Shown here one piece after another: positions 34,318 through 43,325 of a DNA stretch of 64,000 nucleotides. Where the stretch lies: positions 92,409 through 156,408 of the forward strand of contig NZ_JAJERB010000010.1 of assembly GCF_020685205.1 (NCBI RefSeq), in the 5' to 3' direction. The stretch comes from Hymenobacter translucens (GTDB lineage Bacteria > Bacteroidota > Bacteroidia > Cytophagales > Hymenobacteraceae). The first letter of the stretch is position 1; every line of letters starts with the position of its first letter. A program made the position numbers and the translations under genes. The notes beneath the pieces are model-generated. The model did not search any database. It had not been told where the DNA came from and saw nothing but the letters and a program-made list of their open reading frames with translations.

Positions 34318-35775
34318 ATGCCTGCTGCCCGCTCTGCTACCCCCGCGACGATACCTGCCCACGCTCCCACGAGCCCGCCGATGGCCCCCAACCGCTGGGG
34401 GTTGCTGGGCGTTTCGCTGGTGATGTTCATGGCGGGCCTTGATTCCAACATCGTGAACGTGGCCCTGCCCGCGCTGGCGCGGGAGTTGCACCAGCCCTTT
34501 GCGGCGGTGCAGTGGGTGGTGCTCAGCTACCTGCTTGTCACCACGGCCATCGCGGCCGCCGTCGGCCGACTGGGCGACCAGCTGGGCAAAAAACGGGTGT
34601 ACCTGGCCGGAACCCTCGTGTTTACCTTCGGTTCGCTGCTGTGCGGCCTCAGCCCCTCCCTGGGCGCGCTGGTCGCGGCCCGGGCCGTGCAAGGGCTGGG
34701 CGGGGCCGTGTGCCTGGCCCTGAGCTTTGCCGTGGGCGGAGAGCTGGTGCCCAAGGAGCAGATGGGCCGCACCATCGGCTGGCTGGGCACGGTGGCGTCG
34801 GTGGGCATGACGGCGGGCCCGACCCTGGGCGGGCTGCTGCTGACCTGGCTGGGCTGGCAGTGGATGTTTCTGGTCAACGTTCCGCTGGGCGTGCTCGCCT
34901 ACGGGCTGCTGCGGCGCAGCCTGCCCGGGCCGGACGCGCCGCAGGACCTGACGCAGGATTGGGCCGGCATGGGCCTGATGGCCCTGTGGGTGACGTGCTA
35001 CACGCTGGGCCTGACCTGGATTGAAAGCGCCGGCTTCTGGAATCCTTTGGTGCTGGGGCTGCTCGGGGCGGCGGCCATCGGGGCAGCCGGCTTTGTCGCC
35101 TACGAGCAGCGCGTCGCATACCCGTTTCTGAACCCCCGGGTGCTGCGCCACGGTCCCTTGAGCGCCAGCTTGCTGGCCAGCCTGCTGGTGCAGGGGGTGA
35201 TGATTGCCACGACCATCGTGCTGACGTATTTCCTGACCGGTGCGGCGCACTATTCGCCGGCCCGCATTGGGTTGCTGCTCTCGGTGGGGCCGCTCACCAC
35301 GGTGCTGCTCAGCCCCGTCGCCGGGTACCTATCGGACCGCTTCGGCGCGGCACGGGTGATGCTCGCCGGCACCGGGCTCATGGTGCTGGCCGGGCTGAGT
35401 CTGGCCTTCCTGCAACCGGAGACATCTGACCGGCTGCTGGCCCTGCGTTTGGTACTGCTCAGCCTGGGCTATACCCTGTTTCGCACGCCCAACAACGCGC
35501 AGGTCATTACCCTGGCCCCGCTGGCTGAGCGCGGGCTGGTCAGCGGCTTGCTGATGAAGACGCGCACCCTGGGCCAGATTACCGGCGCGGCGCTGGTAGG
35601 GTCGGTGTTTGCGCGGCTGCTCAGCGAGGCCGGGTTTGCGGATGTTAGCCAGGCGTCGGTGCCGGCACTCGTCAGCAGCACCCAGGGCGCCTTCTGGCTG
35701 ATTGCCAGCTTGGCCCTGGCCGCTGCGGCGTTGGTGTACGCCAGCGTACGTAGCTCGTCGCCGGTCTTTTCCTAA
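34318..35775 (+). CDS. MFS drug-resistance transporter, 14-TM DHA2 (EmrB/QacA) type
   Basis: About 485 residues with 13-14 hydrophobic segments. The DHA2 signature FMAGLDSNIVNVALPALARE lies in the first segment, LSYLLVTTAIAAAVGRLGDQ gives motif A, and GPTLGGLLLTWLGWQWMFLV motif C. It exports drugs or other small molecules with protons. Start at 34318 (MPAARSAT) or 34381 (MAPNRWG); the second begins right before the first membrane segment. A TetR gene with operators and a broken HlyD-type adaptor follow downstream, so this was probably part of an EmrAB-like efflux system. Confidence 0.9.
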   Translation: MPAARSATPATIPAHAPTSPPMAPNRWGLLGVSLVMFMAGLDSNIVNVALPALARELHQPFAAVQWVVLSYLLVTTAIAAAVGRLGDQLGKKRVYLAGTLVFTFGSLLCGLSPSLGALVAARAVQGLGGAVCLALSFAVGGELVPKEQMGRTIGWLGTVASVGMTAGPTLGGLLLTWLGWQWMFLVNVPLGVLAYGLLRRSLPGPDAPQDLTQDWAGMGLMALWVTCYTLGLTWIESAGFWNPLVLGLLGAAAIGAAGFVAYEQRVAYPFLNPRVLRHGPLSASLLASLLVQGVMIATTIVLTYFLTGAAHYSPARIGLLLSVGPLTTVLLSPVAGYLSDRFGAARVMLAGTGLMVLAGLSLAFLQPETSDRLLALRLVLLSLGYTLFRTPNNAQVITLAPLAERGLVSGLLMKTRTLGQITGAALVGSVFARLLSEAGFADVSQASVPALVSSTQGAFWLIASLALAAAALVYASVRSSSPVFS

Positions 35776-35781
35776 CCGCTA

Positions 35782-35923
35782 GCTTCTTTCGATTGTCTTA
35801 AGAAGCGTATAAGACTATCGTTTTTTCGCGGCTCTTACGGCCCACTAGCACCTTATCACTAGCAAAAAAGGGGAGTCGGTCACGGACTCGGTGTTACCCC
35901 CCCCTATTTATTTAACAACACTC
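35782..35923 (+). repeat. Half copy of miniature element family B
   Basis: 142 bp similar base by base to the right half of 17063-17336 (TTCTTTCGATTGTCTTAAG ... CTATTTATTTAACAACACTC). The left half with its inverted repeat is missing, and the unit starts 7 bp after the MFS stop codon. It lies between the exporter and the tetR gene. Confidence 0.75.
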
Positions 35924-35940
35924 ATTACTTTTATACTATA

Positions 35941-35953
35941 CCAACCGGTCGGT
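35941..35953. promoter_or_regulatory. TetR operator 1 at the tetR start
   Basis: CCAACCGGTCGGT lies 2 bp before the tetR ATG. It contains the palindrome ACCGGT and matches two downstream sites (36601, 36633). Its position over the ribosome-binding region and leader fits autorepression. Confidence 0.7.
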
Positions 35954-35955
35954 TT

Positions 35956-36555
35956 ATGCAGGAGTCTCGCGAACATATTCTTACTACTTCCCTTCAGCTA
36001 TTCTTACGCAACAGCTTTAGGGAGGTAACCATTAAGGATTTGGTAGCAGCCAGCGACTTGTCAAAGGGAGCTTTCTACCACTACTTCGACAGCAAAGAGC
36101 AGCTGTTCGAGGAGGTTATCAACCACTTCTACAGCGGTCTGTTCCAGGAGGATTTCAGCCGGTATTCTCATGACTCGCTGGCGGCGTTCTACCGCGACTC
36201 CCTAACCGGCCTCACGGAGCGGGTTAACCGCCACCCGACGCAGGTTAGCGGCGATACCAGCCTCCGGGCCAACCATTACCTGCTGGTGTTTGACGCCCTC
36301 AAGCGGCTGCCATCTTTCCGGCTGCTCAAGCAGCAGCAGCAAGAACAGGAGTTAGCCGGATGGTCGGCCATCGTGCGGCAGGCCCAGCAGACGGGCGAGA
36401 TAACCGCGGCGCTGCCCGAAGTGCAGGTAGCGAAATTGTTCATCTACCTCACGCATGGTGTCGCGGTAAGTTTCATGCTCCACACCCAGACGGATGAAAT
36501 GCTGCTGGAGGTAGCGGCCGGATTCGACGCCTTGTATCAAACTTTAAAAGTTTAA
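35956..36555 (+). CDS. TetR/AcrR-family repressor
   Basis: 199 residues. The N-terminal helix-turn-helix domain is intact (REHILTTSLQLFLRNSFREV then TIKDLVAASDLSKGAFYHYF and SKEQLFEEV); the C-terminal ligand domain is helical and variable. Sites of the form CCAACCG(G/T)TCGG lie immediately before and after the gene, so the protein very likely controls both itself and the downstream adaptor gene, now broken by an IS5 copy. The MFS exporter lies upstream in the same direction. Confidence 0.9.
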   Translation: MQESREHILTTSLQLFLRNSFREVTIKDLVAASDLSKGAFYHYFDSKEQLFEEVINHFYSGLFQEDFSRYSHDSLAAFYRDSLTGLTERVNRHPTQVSGDTSLRANHYLLVFDALKRLPSFRLLKQQQQEQELAGWSAIVRQAQQTGEITAALPEVQVAKLFIYLTHGVAVSFMLHTQTDEMLLEVAAGFDALYQTLKV

Positions 36556-36600
36556 CCTGCTGAATCGGGCGTTCGGAAAATACACCTCTTTTTAAAACAT

Positions 36601-36645
36601 ACCAACCGTTCGGTACCTGCCATGCCCAACCCCAACCGTTCGGAT
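36601..36645. promoter_or_regulatory. TetR operators 2 and 3
   Basis: ACCAACCGTTCGGT at 36601-36614 and CCAACCGTTCGGA at 36633-36645 match operator 1 with one base change in the centre. They sit 33-64 bp before the adaptor start at 36678, in the place expected for repression. Confidence 0.7.
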
Positions 36646-36677
36646 TTTAGCTCTACTCTTTCTTTCACTGGTGCTAC

Positions 36678-36840
36678 ATGCAACCACAAGACACCCTCAA
36701 AGCCAAACCCACCGCCTCTTATGTTTTCGCTGCTCGTGCTGCTAGCTGCCAGCGCGGGCTGGTATTACGGGCAGCAAAGCCGCGCTACGAAACCACCGAC
36801 AGAGCCCTGCTCGACGGCAAGGTGCAGTCAGTACGGGCTA
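36678..36840 (+). pseudogene. HlyD/EmrA-type membrane fusion protein fragment, cut by IS5
   Basis: The start at 36678 gives MQPQDTLKAKPTASYVF; a second frame gives the membrane anchor LMFSLLVLLAASAGWYYGQQ, and after a one-base shift the first continues YETTDRALLDGKVQSVRA. The pattern anchor plus YxxTDxAxxDG is that of HlyD/EmrA adaptors. Joining the two sides of the IS5 insertion gives VRASVTAYLNR, consistent with the next adaptor segment, but the rest of the gene is missing after about 37690. Confidence 0.6.
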
Positions 36841-37648
36841 GAGCGTGAGGACAATTACCTTTCGGTAAATCAATAAGGCAGATGCATCGTCACGAAATTA
36901 CAGACCGCCAATGGGCATTAGTCGCGCCGCTACTTCCGGGCAAAGCCACGGACTGTGGCGTGACGGCCCACGACAACCGGCTGTTTTTCAACGCTGTGGT
37001 GTGGCTCTTGCGCACGGGCGCGGCATGGGCTGACCTACCCGAGCGCTTCGGCAACCCCAATTCCGTCTGCCGCCGTTTCCGCCGGCTGGCCCAAAAGAAG
37101 GTGTGGGAAGCGGTGTTCGAGGCCTTAAAAGCACCGGAACTCGACTGGGTGATGCTCGATTCGACCGTGCTGCGGGCCCACCAGCACGCGGCCGGCCAAA
37201 AAAAGCGCCCCCGAAACCGAGTGCTGGGCCGCAGCCGGGGCGGGATGAGCACCAAAATCCACGCCTGCATCGACGCACTGGGCAATGCCGTGCGCGTGAT
37301 AGCCACCGCCGGGCAGGCCAGCGACTGCCCGCAGGCGCTGGACTTGCTCGCGGGCCTGGACACGCGCATGGTCATTGCCGACACGAGCTACGACAGCGAC
37401 GCCAACTGGGCCTACTGCGCTGAAAAGGACATTGCCGTCGTCATTCCCAATCGACCCAACCGGCTGGAACACGTCCCGCTGGACAAGGAATACTACCGCG
37501 ACCGCAACAAGATTGAGCGCTTTTTCGGCCGCATGAAGCAGTATCGGCGCCTGGCCACTCGCTATGACAAAACCGTTGTCTCCTTTCTCGCTTTTTGGCA
37601 CATCGCCGCTGCCCTCGATTGGCTGCGGTAATGATTGTCCTCACGCTC
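36841..37648. mobile_element. IS5-family insertion sequence
   Basis: 808 bp with perfect 15-bp inverted repeats (GAGCGTGAGGACAAT) at 36841-36855 and 37634-37648. TA (within CTAG) lies on both sides as the short target duplication; the inferred empty site is GGGCTAGCGTC. It carries one intact transposase gene and probably can still move. Confidence 0.92.
36882..37631 (+). CDS. IS5-family transposase (IS427-like)
   Basis: 249-residue DDE transposase. N-terminal part MHRHEITDRQWALVAPLLPG and VVWLLRTGAAWADLPERFG; catalytic Asp in DWVMLDSTVLRAHQHAAG, second Asp in TRMVIADTSYDSDANW, and Glu in RDRNKIERFFGRMKQYRRLA. All three acidic positions are present and the frame is unbroken. It fills the element between the 15-bp repeats. 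Confidence 0.95.
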   Translation: MHRHEITDRQWALVAPLLPGKATDCGVTAHDNRLFFNAVVWLLRTGAAWADLPERFGNPNSVCRRFRRLAQKKVWEAVFEALKAPELDWVMLDSTVLRAHQHAAGQKKRPRNRVLGRSRGGMSTKIHACIDALGNAVRVIATAGQASDCPQALDLLAGLDTRMVIADTSYDSDANWAYCAEKDIAVVIPNRPNRLEHVPLDKEYYRDRNKIERFFGRMKQYRRLATRYDKTVVSFLAFWHIAAALDWLR

Positions 37649-37735
37649 TAGCGTCACGGCCTACCTCAACCGGAGTCATGCATGTTGAACAACTTATTAA
37701 ATACCGAAAGCTGATGAGCAGCTTCCTTTAGCCTG

Positions 37736-38365
37736 ATGAGTGGTAAAGAGACGAGTAGGAGAGCAGAACCCACACCGACGACGGCCGAAGGAACGGGTGT
37801 CGGGGGATGGTTGCTCAACACCATAGGCCGATTGTGGTTTCGAAAGGAAGCTGCCGCCACCAGAAGCAGACGCGAGCAGCGGGTGTTTCTGCTCATATCG
37901 CTGTCGGAAAACAAAAAGCTGCTTTTCCAGCTCGTGCACGAGTGCAGAGCTGCAGTTGAGGCAGGTGGCGGTGTTGTAATCGAACAGCTGCCCAAAAGCC
38001 TGCTGCTTTCCTGGCCCGCTGGGCTGGGAGAGCAGCAGGCGCTACCCGCCTACCAGCTCCTGCGGGCCAGCTTGCAGCGGATGGCTCCGCAAGCGCAGCT
38101 GCACGGGGCAGCCAGCCTGGGCTGGGTGAAAGTACGCCCATCCCAATCGGGCGGGCACCGCTACCGGGGCGAGGTGCTGCGGCAGGTAGCCGGCATCCTG
38201 CTCGAAAGTGTGCAGCTGGGCAGTGGCTTGCTCATTGCGGCAGTCCTGTATCAGCGCCTTGACCGGACCGCCCCATTTCGCTACCAGCTGCACGTTGGCT
38301 TTGAGGTGGCCGGTCACCGCTACCCCGCCACCCTGTTTCAGGTTACGGCCGATAATTCTTGTTAA
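37736..38365 (+). CDS. Putative protein with a degenerate nucleotide-cyclase-like domain
   Basis: 209 residues. The stretch REQRVFLLISLSENKKLLFQ, then GGGVVIEQLPKSLLLSWPAG, then LHGAASLGWVKVRP and HRYRGEVLRQVAGILLESVQ follows the order of a class III adenylate/guanylate cyclase fold (cf. GxVxxxGDxVNxAARI), but the metal-binding aspartates are not visible. If the comparison is right this is a catalytically dead homolog. It lies alone between IS5 and the inositol locus. A long minus-strand frame overlaps it, so coding status is not fully certain. Confidence 0.5.
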   Translation: MSGKETSRRAEPTPTTAEGTGVGGWLLNTIGRLWFRKEAAATRSRREQRVFLLISLSENKKLLFQLVHECRAAVEAGGGVVIEQLPKSLLLSWPAGLGEQQALPAYQLLRASLQRMAPQAQLHGAASLGWVKVRPSQSGGHRYRGEVLRQVAGILLESVQLGSGLLIAAVLYQRLDRTAPFRYQLHVGFEVAGHRYPATLFQVTADNSC

Positions 38366-38561
38366 GGGAGCCGTGTACCACACAGAAAGCTTCCTTATAA
38401 TATCGCAGCTGCATTCAGGTTTTAATCCGACTCAAACGTCTTAGTCACCGGCCCTGGGGCTGGCTTCCACTCAAAACGCAACTTTACCCCTTTTCGACTT
38501 GCTCGCTTTGGCCCACTGCCCGCAAGTTTTTTTACCAGCCACAAAATTTTTTCAACCCAAA

Positions 38562-39881
38562 ATGACCGCACAAAAAGTACAAATTACGCCCGCCGCCGGC
38601 AAGCTCGGCATCCTGCTGCCTGGCATGGGGGCCGTGGCTACTACCCTCATTGCCGGCGTGCTTGCCGTGCGCAAGGGCACCGCGCAGCCCATTGGCTCGC
38701 TCACGCAGATGGGTAAAATCCGCACTAGTGGCGCCAACCCCAAAATCAAGGACTTCGTGCCCCTGGCCGACCTCCACGACATCGAGTTTGGCGGCTGGGA
38801 CGTGTACGAGGACAACGTGTTCGAGTCGGCCCTGAACGCGGGGGTGCTCGACTACAAAACCCTGAAGCCGGTGCGTGCTGAAATGGAAGCCATCAAGCCC
38901 ATGAAGGCGGCCTTCGACCCGCACTACGTGAAGAACCTGGACGGTACCCACGTCAAGGAGTACACCACCAAGCTCGACCTGGCCGAACAGGTAATCAACG
39001 ACATCCGCACGTTCAAGGCCGAGCGTGGGTGCAGCCGCCTGGTGATGGTGTGGTGCGGCTCGACGGAAATCTACCATGAGTTGGGCGACGTGCACCGCAC
39101 GCTGGCCGGCTTCGAGCAAGGCCTCCGGGATAACGCGGCCACCATCGCGCCGAGCATGATTTACGCCTACGCCGCGCTCAAGGAAGGTGTGCCGTTTGTC
39201 AATGGCGCCCCCAACCTGACCGTGGACATGCCCGCCCTGCTGGAGCTGGCCGCCCTCACCGGCACGCCGATAGCCGGCAAAGACTTCAAAACCGGCCAGA
39301 CCCTGATGAAAACCATCGTGGCCCCCGGCCTGCAGGCCCGCTCGCTGGGCGTGAAGGGCTGGTTCTCGACCAACATCCTGGGCAACCGCGACGGCTTAGT
39401 GCTCGACGACCCGGATAACTTCAAAACCAAGGAGGTATCGAAGCTGAGCGTGCTCGACAGCGTGTTTCATCCCGAAGAAAACCCGGAGCTCTACGGCGAC
39501 ATGTACCACAAGGTGCGCATCAACTACTACCCGCCGGCCGGCGACAACAAGGAAAGCTGGGACAACATCGACATCTTCGGCTGGCTGAACTACCCGATGC
39601 AGATTAAGATTAACTTTCTCTGCCGCGACTCCATCCTGGCCGCGCCGCTGGTGCTCGACCTGGCCCTGTTCATGGACCTGGCCCAGCGTGCGGGCATGAG
39701 CGGCGTGCAGGAATGGCTCTCCTTCTACCTCAAAGCCCCGCAAACCGTGGCCGAGGCCCGCCCCGAGCACGACATCTTCAAGCAGCTCGTGATGCTGCAC
39801 AACACCCTGCGCGGGCTGATGGGCGAAAGCCTGGTGGAAGCCGCGGCGGCGGAGGAATACCAGGACGAGCCGGCTACCTAA
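38562..39881 (+). CDS. ino1: Inositol-3-phosphate synthase (MIPS)
   Basis: Converts glucose 6-phosphate to 1D-myo-inositol 3-phosphate with NAD, the first step of inositol synthesis. The 439 residues include the Rossmann start LGILLPGMGAVATTLIAGV, the GGWDVYEDNVFESALNAGVL block near residue 85, and the family core TGQTLMKTIVAPGLQARSLG followed by WFSTNILGNRDG. It belongs to the shorter bacterial form. I chose the ATG at 38562 ahead of TAQKVQITPAAGK. It is the first of six closely packed genes for inositol lipids and is followed after 6 bp by pgpA. Confidence 0.94.
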   Translation: MTAQKVQITPAAGKLGILLPGMGAVATTLIAGVLAVRKGTAQPIGSLTQMGKIRTSGANPKIKDFVPLADLHDIEFGGWDVYEDNVFESALNAGVLDYKTLKPVRAEMEAIKPMKAAFDPHYVKNLDGTHVKEYTTKLDLAEQVINDIRTFKAERGCSRLVMVWCGSTEIYHELGDVHRTLAGFEQGLRDNAATIAPSMIYAYAALKEGVPFVNGAPNLTVDMPALLELAALTGTPIAGKDFKTGQTLMKTIVAPGLQARSLGVKGWFSTNILGNRDGLVLDDPDNFKTKEVSKLSVLDSVFHPEENPELYGDMYHKVRINYYPPAGDNKESWDNIDIFGWLNYPMQIKINFLCRDSILAAPLVLDLALFMDLAQRAGMSGVQEWLSFYLKAPQTVAEARPEHDIFKQLVMLHNTLRGLMGESLVEAAAAEEYQDEPAT

Positions 39882-39887
39882 CGACCT

Positions 39888-40352
39888 ATGTTCAAGCTAA
39901 TTGCCTCGATACTGGGCATCGGGTACGTGAAGGGCGGGGGCACAGTGGCCGCCGTGGCCTGCTGCCTGGCCCTGTACCTGGCCCGCGCCAACGGGGCGCT
40001 GCCGCGGCCCGGGCCGGCAGGTCTGCTCACGGCAGGTCTGCTCACGGCGGGCCTGCTGGCCCTGGGTACGCTGGCGGCCCAGCGGGTGGAGGCCGCCTGG
40101 GGCAAAGACAGCTACCGGGTGGTCATCGACGAGGTGGCGGGCATGTGGGTGAGCATGCTGCTCATCCCCATCACCGGGCCCCGCCTGCTGGCGGGGCTGG
40201 TGCTGTTCCGGTTCTTCGATATTGTAAAGCCCTTGTTCATTAGAAAGATGGAACAGATTCCCGGCGGCGCCGGCGTGATGCTGGACGACGTGCTGGCCGG
40301 CCTCTACACCAACCTGCTGCTGCACGCCGCCGTGCGGCTCGGCTATCTGTAA
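39888..40352 (+). CDS. pgpA: PgpA-family phosphatase, probable phosphatidylinositol-phosphate phosphatase
   Basis: 154-residue membrane phosphatase of the phosphatidylglycerophosphatase A family. Marks are GIGYVKGGGTVAAVAC at the start, VVIDEVAGMWVSML (DExxGxW), VLFRFFDIVKPLFIRKME and GGAGVMLDDVLAGLYTN. In this locus the likely substrate is phosphatidylinositol phosphate, as shown for the equivalent gene in the Bacteroides thetaiotaomicron inositol-lipid cluster (established for that species; inference here). A 15-bp tandem duplication in the DNA gives LLTAGLLTAGLLALG. Start follows MIPS by 6 bp. Confidence 0.9.
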   Translation: MFKLIASILGIGYVKGGGTVAAVACCLALYLARANGALPRPGPAGLLTAGLLTAGLLALGTLAAQRVEAAWGKDSYRVVIDEVAGMWVSMLLIPITGPRLLAGLVLFRFFDIVKPLFIRKMEQIPGGAGVMLDDVLAGLYTNLLLHAAVRLGYL

Positions 40353-40358
40353 ACGCCT

Positions 40359-40742
40359 GTGCGCTACGTTCAACTACTGCGGCAGCAGGCGGCCGCAGCG
40401 GCGGGCACAGCCGTCGATTTTCTGGTCACCATCGCCTGCGTGGAAGGACTGCACCGCTGGTACATGCTGGCCACGGTACTGGGCAACGTGGCGGGTGGCC
40501 TCACCAATTTCTTTATCAACCGGCACCTGGTCTTCCGGGCCACGCAGCAGCGCGCCCCGGCGCAGGGGGCCCGGTACCTGTTGGTGTGGCTGGGCGGCAT
40601 GCTGCTAAATGCTACCGGTGTTTACCTGTTTACCCAATACCTGCACACTAACTATTTACTAAGCAAAACCCTGGTTTCCCTGCTCATTGGGCTCGGGTTT
40701 ACCTATCCTTTGCAGGTGCATTTTGTTTTTAAAAAGCCATGA
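40359..40742 (+). CDS. GtrA-family membrane protein
   Basis: 127 residues with four membrane segments. The GtrA signature is clear: AGTAVDFLVTIACVEGL, ATVLGNVAGGLTNFFINRHL and VFRATQ, ending in GLGFTYPLQVHFVFKK. GtrA proteins are thought to help move lipid-linked sugars or polar lipid heads across the inner membrane. The start is a GTG 6 bp after pgpA, and the stop overlaps the next gene by 4 bp. Its place inside the inositol-lipid operon suggests a flippase-like role for a lipid precursor (inference). Confidence 0.87.
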   Translation: MRYVQLLRQQAAAAAGTAVDFLVTIACVEGLHRWYMLATVLGNVAGGLTNFFINRHLVFRATQQRAPAQGARYLLVWLGGMLLNATGVYLFTQYLHTNYLLSKTLVSLLIGLGFTYPLQVHFVFKKP

Positions 40743-43315
40743 GTTACCTAGCTGTCGGGCGTTATTTCAGGTCTTTGAAGCAACTGGGCTGGGTGTTGCT
40801 GCTGGTGTTGCCCGTTGCGGCTCTCGCTCAAACCACCACCATTCGGGGTGTGGTCACCGATGCCAAAACCCGGCAGCAGCTGCCCTTCGTGAGCGTGGCA
40901 GTGTCGCAGGCCGCCCTCGGCACCAATACCGACGAGGACGGACACTATACCCTGCGGGTGCCGACTCAATACACCACCCTGGTTTTCACCTACCTGGGCT
41001 ACGGCACCGTCACCAAAACCTTTACGGCCGGGCAGCCGCAGGAAATCAATGTGTCGATGACGGCCAGTGCGGCGCAGCTCGGCGAGGTGGTGGTGCGGGG
41101 CAGCAAGGCGCCTCGCTACCGGAGCAAGGACAACCCCGCCGTCGCGCTTATCCGCCAGGTTATCGACCACAAGGCGCAGAACCGGCCCGAAAGCTACGCC
41201 TACGTGGAAGACGAGAAGTATGAGAAGATGTCCTTCGCGGTCAGCAACTTATCCGATAAATTTAAGAGCAGGAAAATTTTCCGCAACTACCAGTTCCTGT
41301 TCAAAAAGCAGGACTCGCTGGCGGCGGGCGGAGTGAACATTCTGCCCATTTACCTCGAGGAAAAGCTGGCCAAGGAATACTACCGGCAGAACCCGCCGAC
41401 GCACAAAACCGTGGTGCTCGGCAGCAAGCAGGTGCAGTTCGACAAGCATTTTATTGATAACGAGGGCCTGAGCGCCTACTTCAATCGAATGTACCAGGAC
41501 ATTGACATTTACGCCAACAATGTCTTCCTGCTCGGCAACCAGCTGCTCAGCCCCATTGCTGCCAACGCGCCCGCGTTTTACCAGTACTACATCTCCGACA
41601 CGCTCAAACAGCACACGCCGCCGCTCGTCGAGCTGAGCTTCTTTCCGCGCAACCGGGGCGATATGCTGTTCACGGGCAAGCTCTACGTCACGCTTGACGG
41701 GAATTACGCCGTGCAGCGGGCCACTTTGTCGGTGGACAAGCGCATCAACCTGAATTTCGTGAAGCGGCTGGACGCCCGGCTGGAATTTGCCGAAAACCCG
41801 GACAAGCGCTACCACCTGAGCAAGAGCTTTCTGGGCATCGACTTCGGGGTGACGGAGAAAGGCTCCGGCTTTTATGGCGAGCGCACCGTGCAGTTCGACA
41901 AGTACCGCATCAACCAGCCCGCCCCCGACAGCGTCTACGACGGGCCGGGGCGGGCCGGGGCGCTGGCCGACACCTCGGCGCGCCAGCGCACGGCTTTTCT
42001 GGAGCAGAACCGGCCCGACAGCCTGAGCCAGGTGGAAAAGGCCATTTACAGGAACGTTGATACTCTTCAAACCATCAAGTCGTTTCGGCGGACGCTGGAC
42101 CTGTTTGCTTTCCTGCTGTCGGGCTACAAGTCGTTCGGCGGGTTCGAGATTGGCCCGGCCAATACGTTCTACAGCTTCAACCCGGTGGAGGGCTTCCGGC
42201 TGCGGGTGGGCGGCCGCACCACGCCCGAGCTAAGCAAGCGCATCTTTTTCGAAACGTATGCCGCCTACGGTTTCCGGGACGAAAAGTGGAAGTACTTTTT
42301 CAGCTCGACCTACTCGTTCAATAACAAATCCATCTACACGTTCCCGCAAAATATGCTGCGGGCCAGCTTCCAGCGCGACACCCGGATTCCGGGCCAGGAG
42401 CTGCAATTTGTGCAGGAAGACAATTTCCTGCTCTCCTTCAAGCGCGGCGTCAACGACAAGTACCTCTATAACGACGTGTACCGGCTCGACTACGTGCACG
42501 AGTTCAGCAACCATTTTTCCTACACCCTGGGCTTCCGCAACCTGCAGCAGTCGCCGGCCGGCGGCCTGTATTTTCAACATTCGGACCCCACAAATCCCGA
42601 CCCCATTCGCACGCTGACCACCACGGAGCTGTCGCTGGGGCTGCGCTGGGCGCCCAATGAAACCTTCTACCAGGGCAAGCTCTACCGCGCGCCCATCATC
42701 GGGCGCTACCCCGTCTTCTCGGCCCAGCTGACCACCGGCGTCCGGGGCCTTTTCAGGGGCGAGTACACCTACCAAAACGTGGTGGTGAACGCCACCAAGC
42801 GCTTTTATCTCTCGCAGCTGGGCCATTCCGACGTGACGCTGGAAAGCGGCTACGTGTTTGGGAAAGTGCCGTTTCCCCTGCTGGAGACCCACCGGGCCAA
42901 CCAAAGCTATTCCTATCAGTTGAGGTCGTACAATCTCATGAATTTCCTGGAATTCTCGAGCGACCACTACGCCAGCCTGTTCATCGACCATAACTTCAAC
43001 GGCTTCTTTTTCAACAAGCTGCCTTTAATAAAGCGCCTGAAGCTGCGCGAAGCGGCTTCCCTTAAGCTCCTGTACGGCGGCATCCGACCGGAAAACCAGC
43101 CGGCTAACTCCCCGGACCTCTACCAGTTCCTGCGCGATGCCGAGGGCCAGCCCACTACTTTCAGCCTCGGCCGGCAGCCCTACGCCGAGGCCAGTGTGGG
43201 AGTGGCCAACATTTTCAAGCTGCTTCGGCTGGATATTGTAAAGCGGCTCACCTACCTCGACCATCCGCACGTGGCGGAATGGGGCCTGCGGGGCCGGTTC
43301 AAGATTGATTTTTAA
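40739..43315 (+). CDS. DUF5686 outer-membrane protein with carboxypeptidase-regulatory-like domain
   Basis: 858 residues. A signal peptide (about residues 15-31, ending ALAQ) is followed by the CarboxypepD_reg-like beta-sandwich IRGVVTDAKTRQQLPFVSVA with DEDGHYTLRVP, the linker AQLGEVVVRGSKAP, and a long DUF5686 region ending in a beta-barrel tail (GLRGRFKIDF). Aromatic, alternating strands in the last 400 residues support insertion in the outer membrane. It is fixed in the inositol-lipid operon by the 4-bp overlap with gtrA and 10 bp to the phosphatidyltransferase, which suggests handling of the finished lipid at the outer membrane (inference). Confidence 0.87.
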   Translation: MSYLAVGRYFRSLKQLGWVLLLVLPVAALAQTTTIRGVVTDAKTRQQLPFVSVAVSQAALGTNTDEDGHYTLRVPTQYTTLVFTYLGYGTVTKTFTAGQPQEINVSMTASAAQLGEVVVRGSKAPRYRSKDNPAVALIRQVIDHKAQNRPESYAYVEDEKYEKMSFAVSNLSDKFKSRKIFRNYQFLFKKQDSLAAGGVNILPIYLEEKLAKEYYRQNPPTHKTVVLGSKQVQFDKHFIDNEGLSAYFNRMYQDIDIYANNVFLLGNQLLSPIAANAPAFYQYYISDTLKQHTPPLVELSFFPRNRGDMLFTGKLYVTLDGNYAVQRATLSVDKRINLNFVKRLDARLEFAENPDKRYHLSKSFLGIDFGVTEKGSGFYGERTVQFDKYRINQPAPDSVYDGPGRAGALADTSARQRTAFLEQNRPDSLSQVEKAIYRNVDTLQTIKSFRRTLDLFAFLLSGYKSFGGFEIGPANTFYSFNPVEGFRLRVGGRTTPELSKRIFFETYAAYGFRDEKWKYFFSSTYSFNNKSIYTFPQNMLRASFQRDTRIPGQELQFVQEDNFLLSFKRGVNDKYLYNDVYRLDYVHEFSNHFSYTLGFRNLQQSPAGGLYFQHSDPTNPDPIRTLTTTELSLGLRWAPNETFYQGKLYRAPIIGRYPVFSAQLTTGVRGLFRGEYTYQNVVVNATKRFYLSQLGHSDVTLESGYVFGKVPFPLLETHRANQSYSYQLRSYNLMNFLEFSSDHYASLFIDHNFNGFFFNKLPLIKRLKLREAASLKLLYGGIRPENQPANSPDLYQFLRDAEGQPTTFSLGRQPYAEASVGVANIFKLLRLDIVKRLTYLDHPHVAEWGLRGRFKIDF

Positions 43316-43325
43316 CTTCTGCTCC

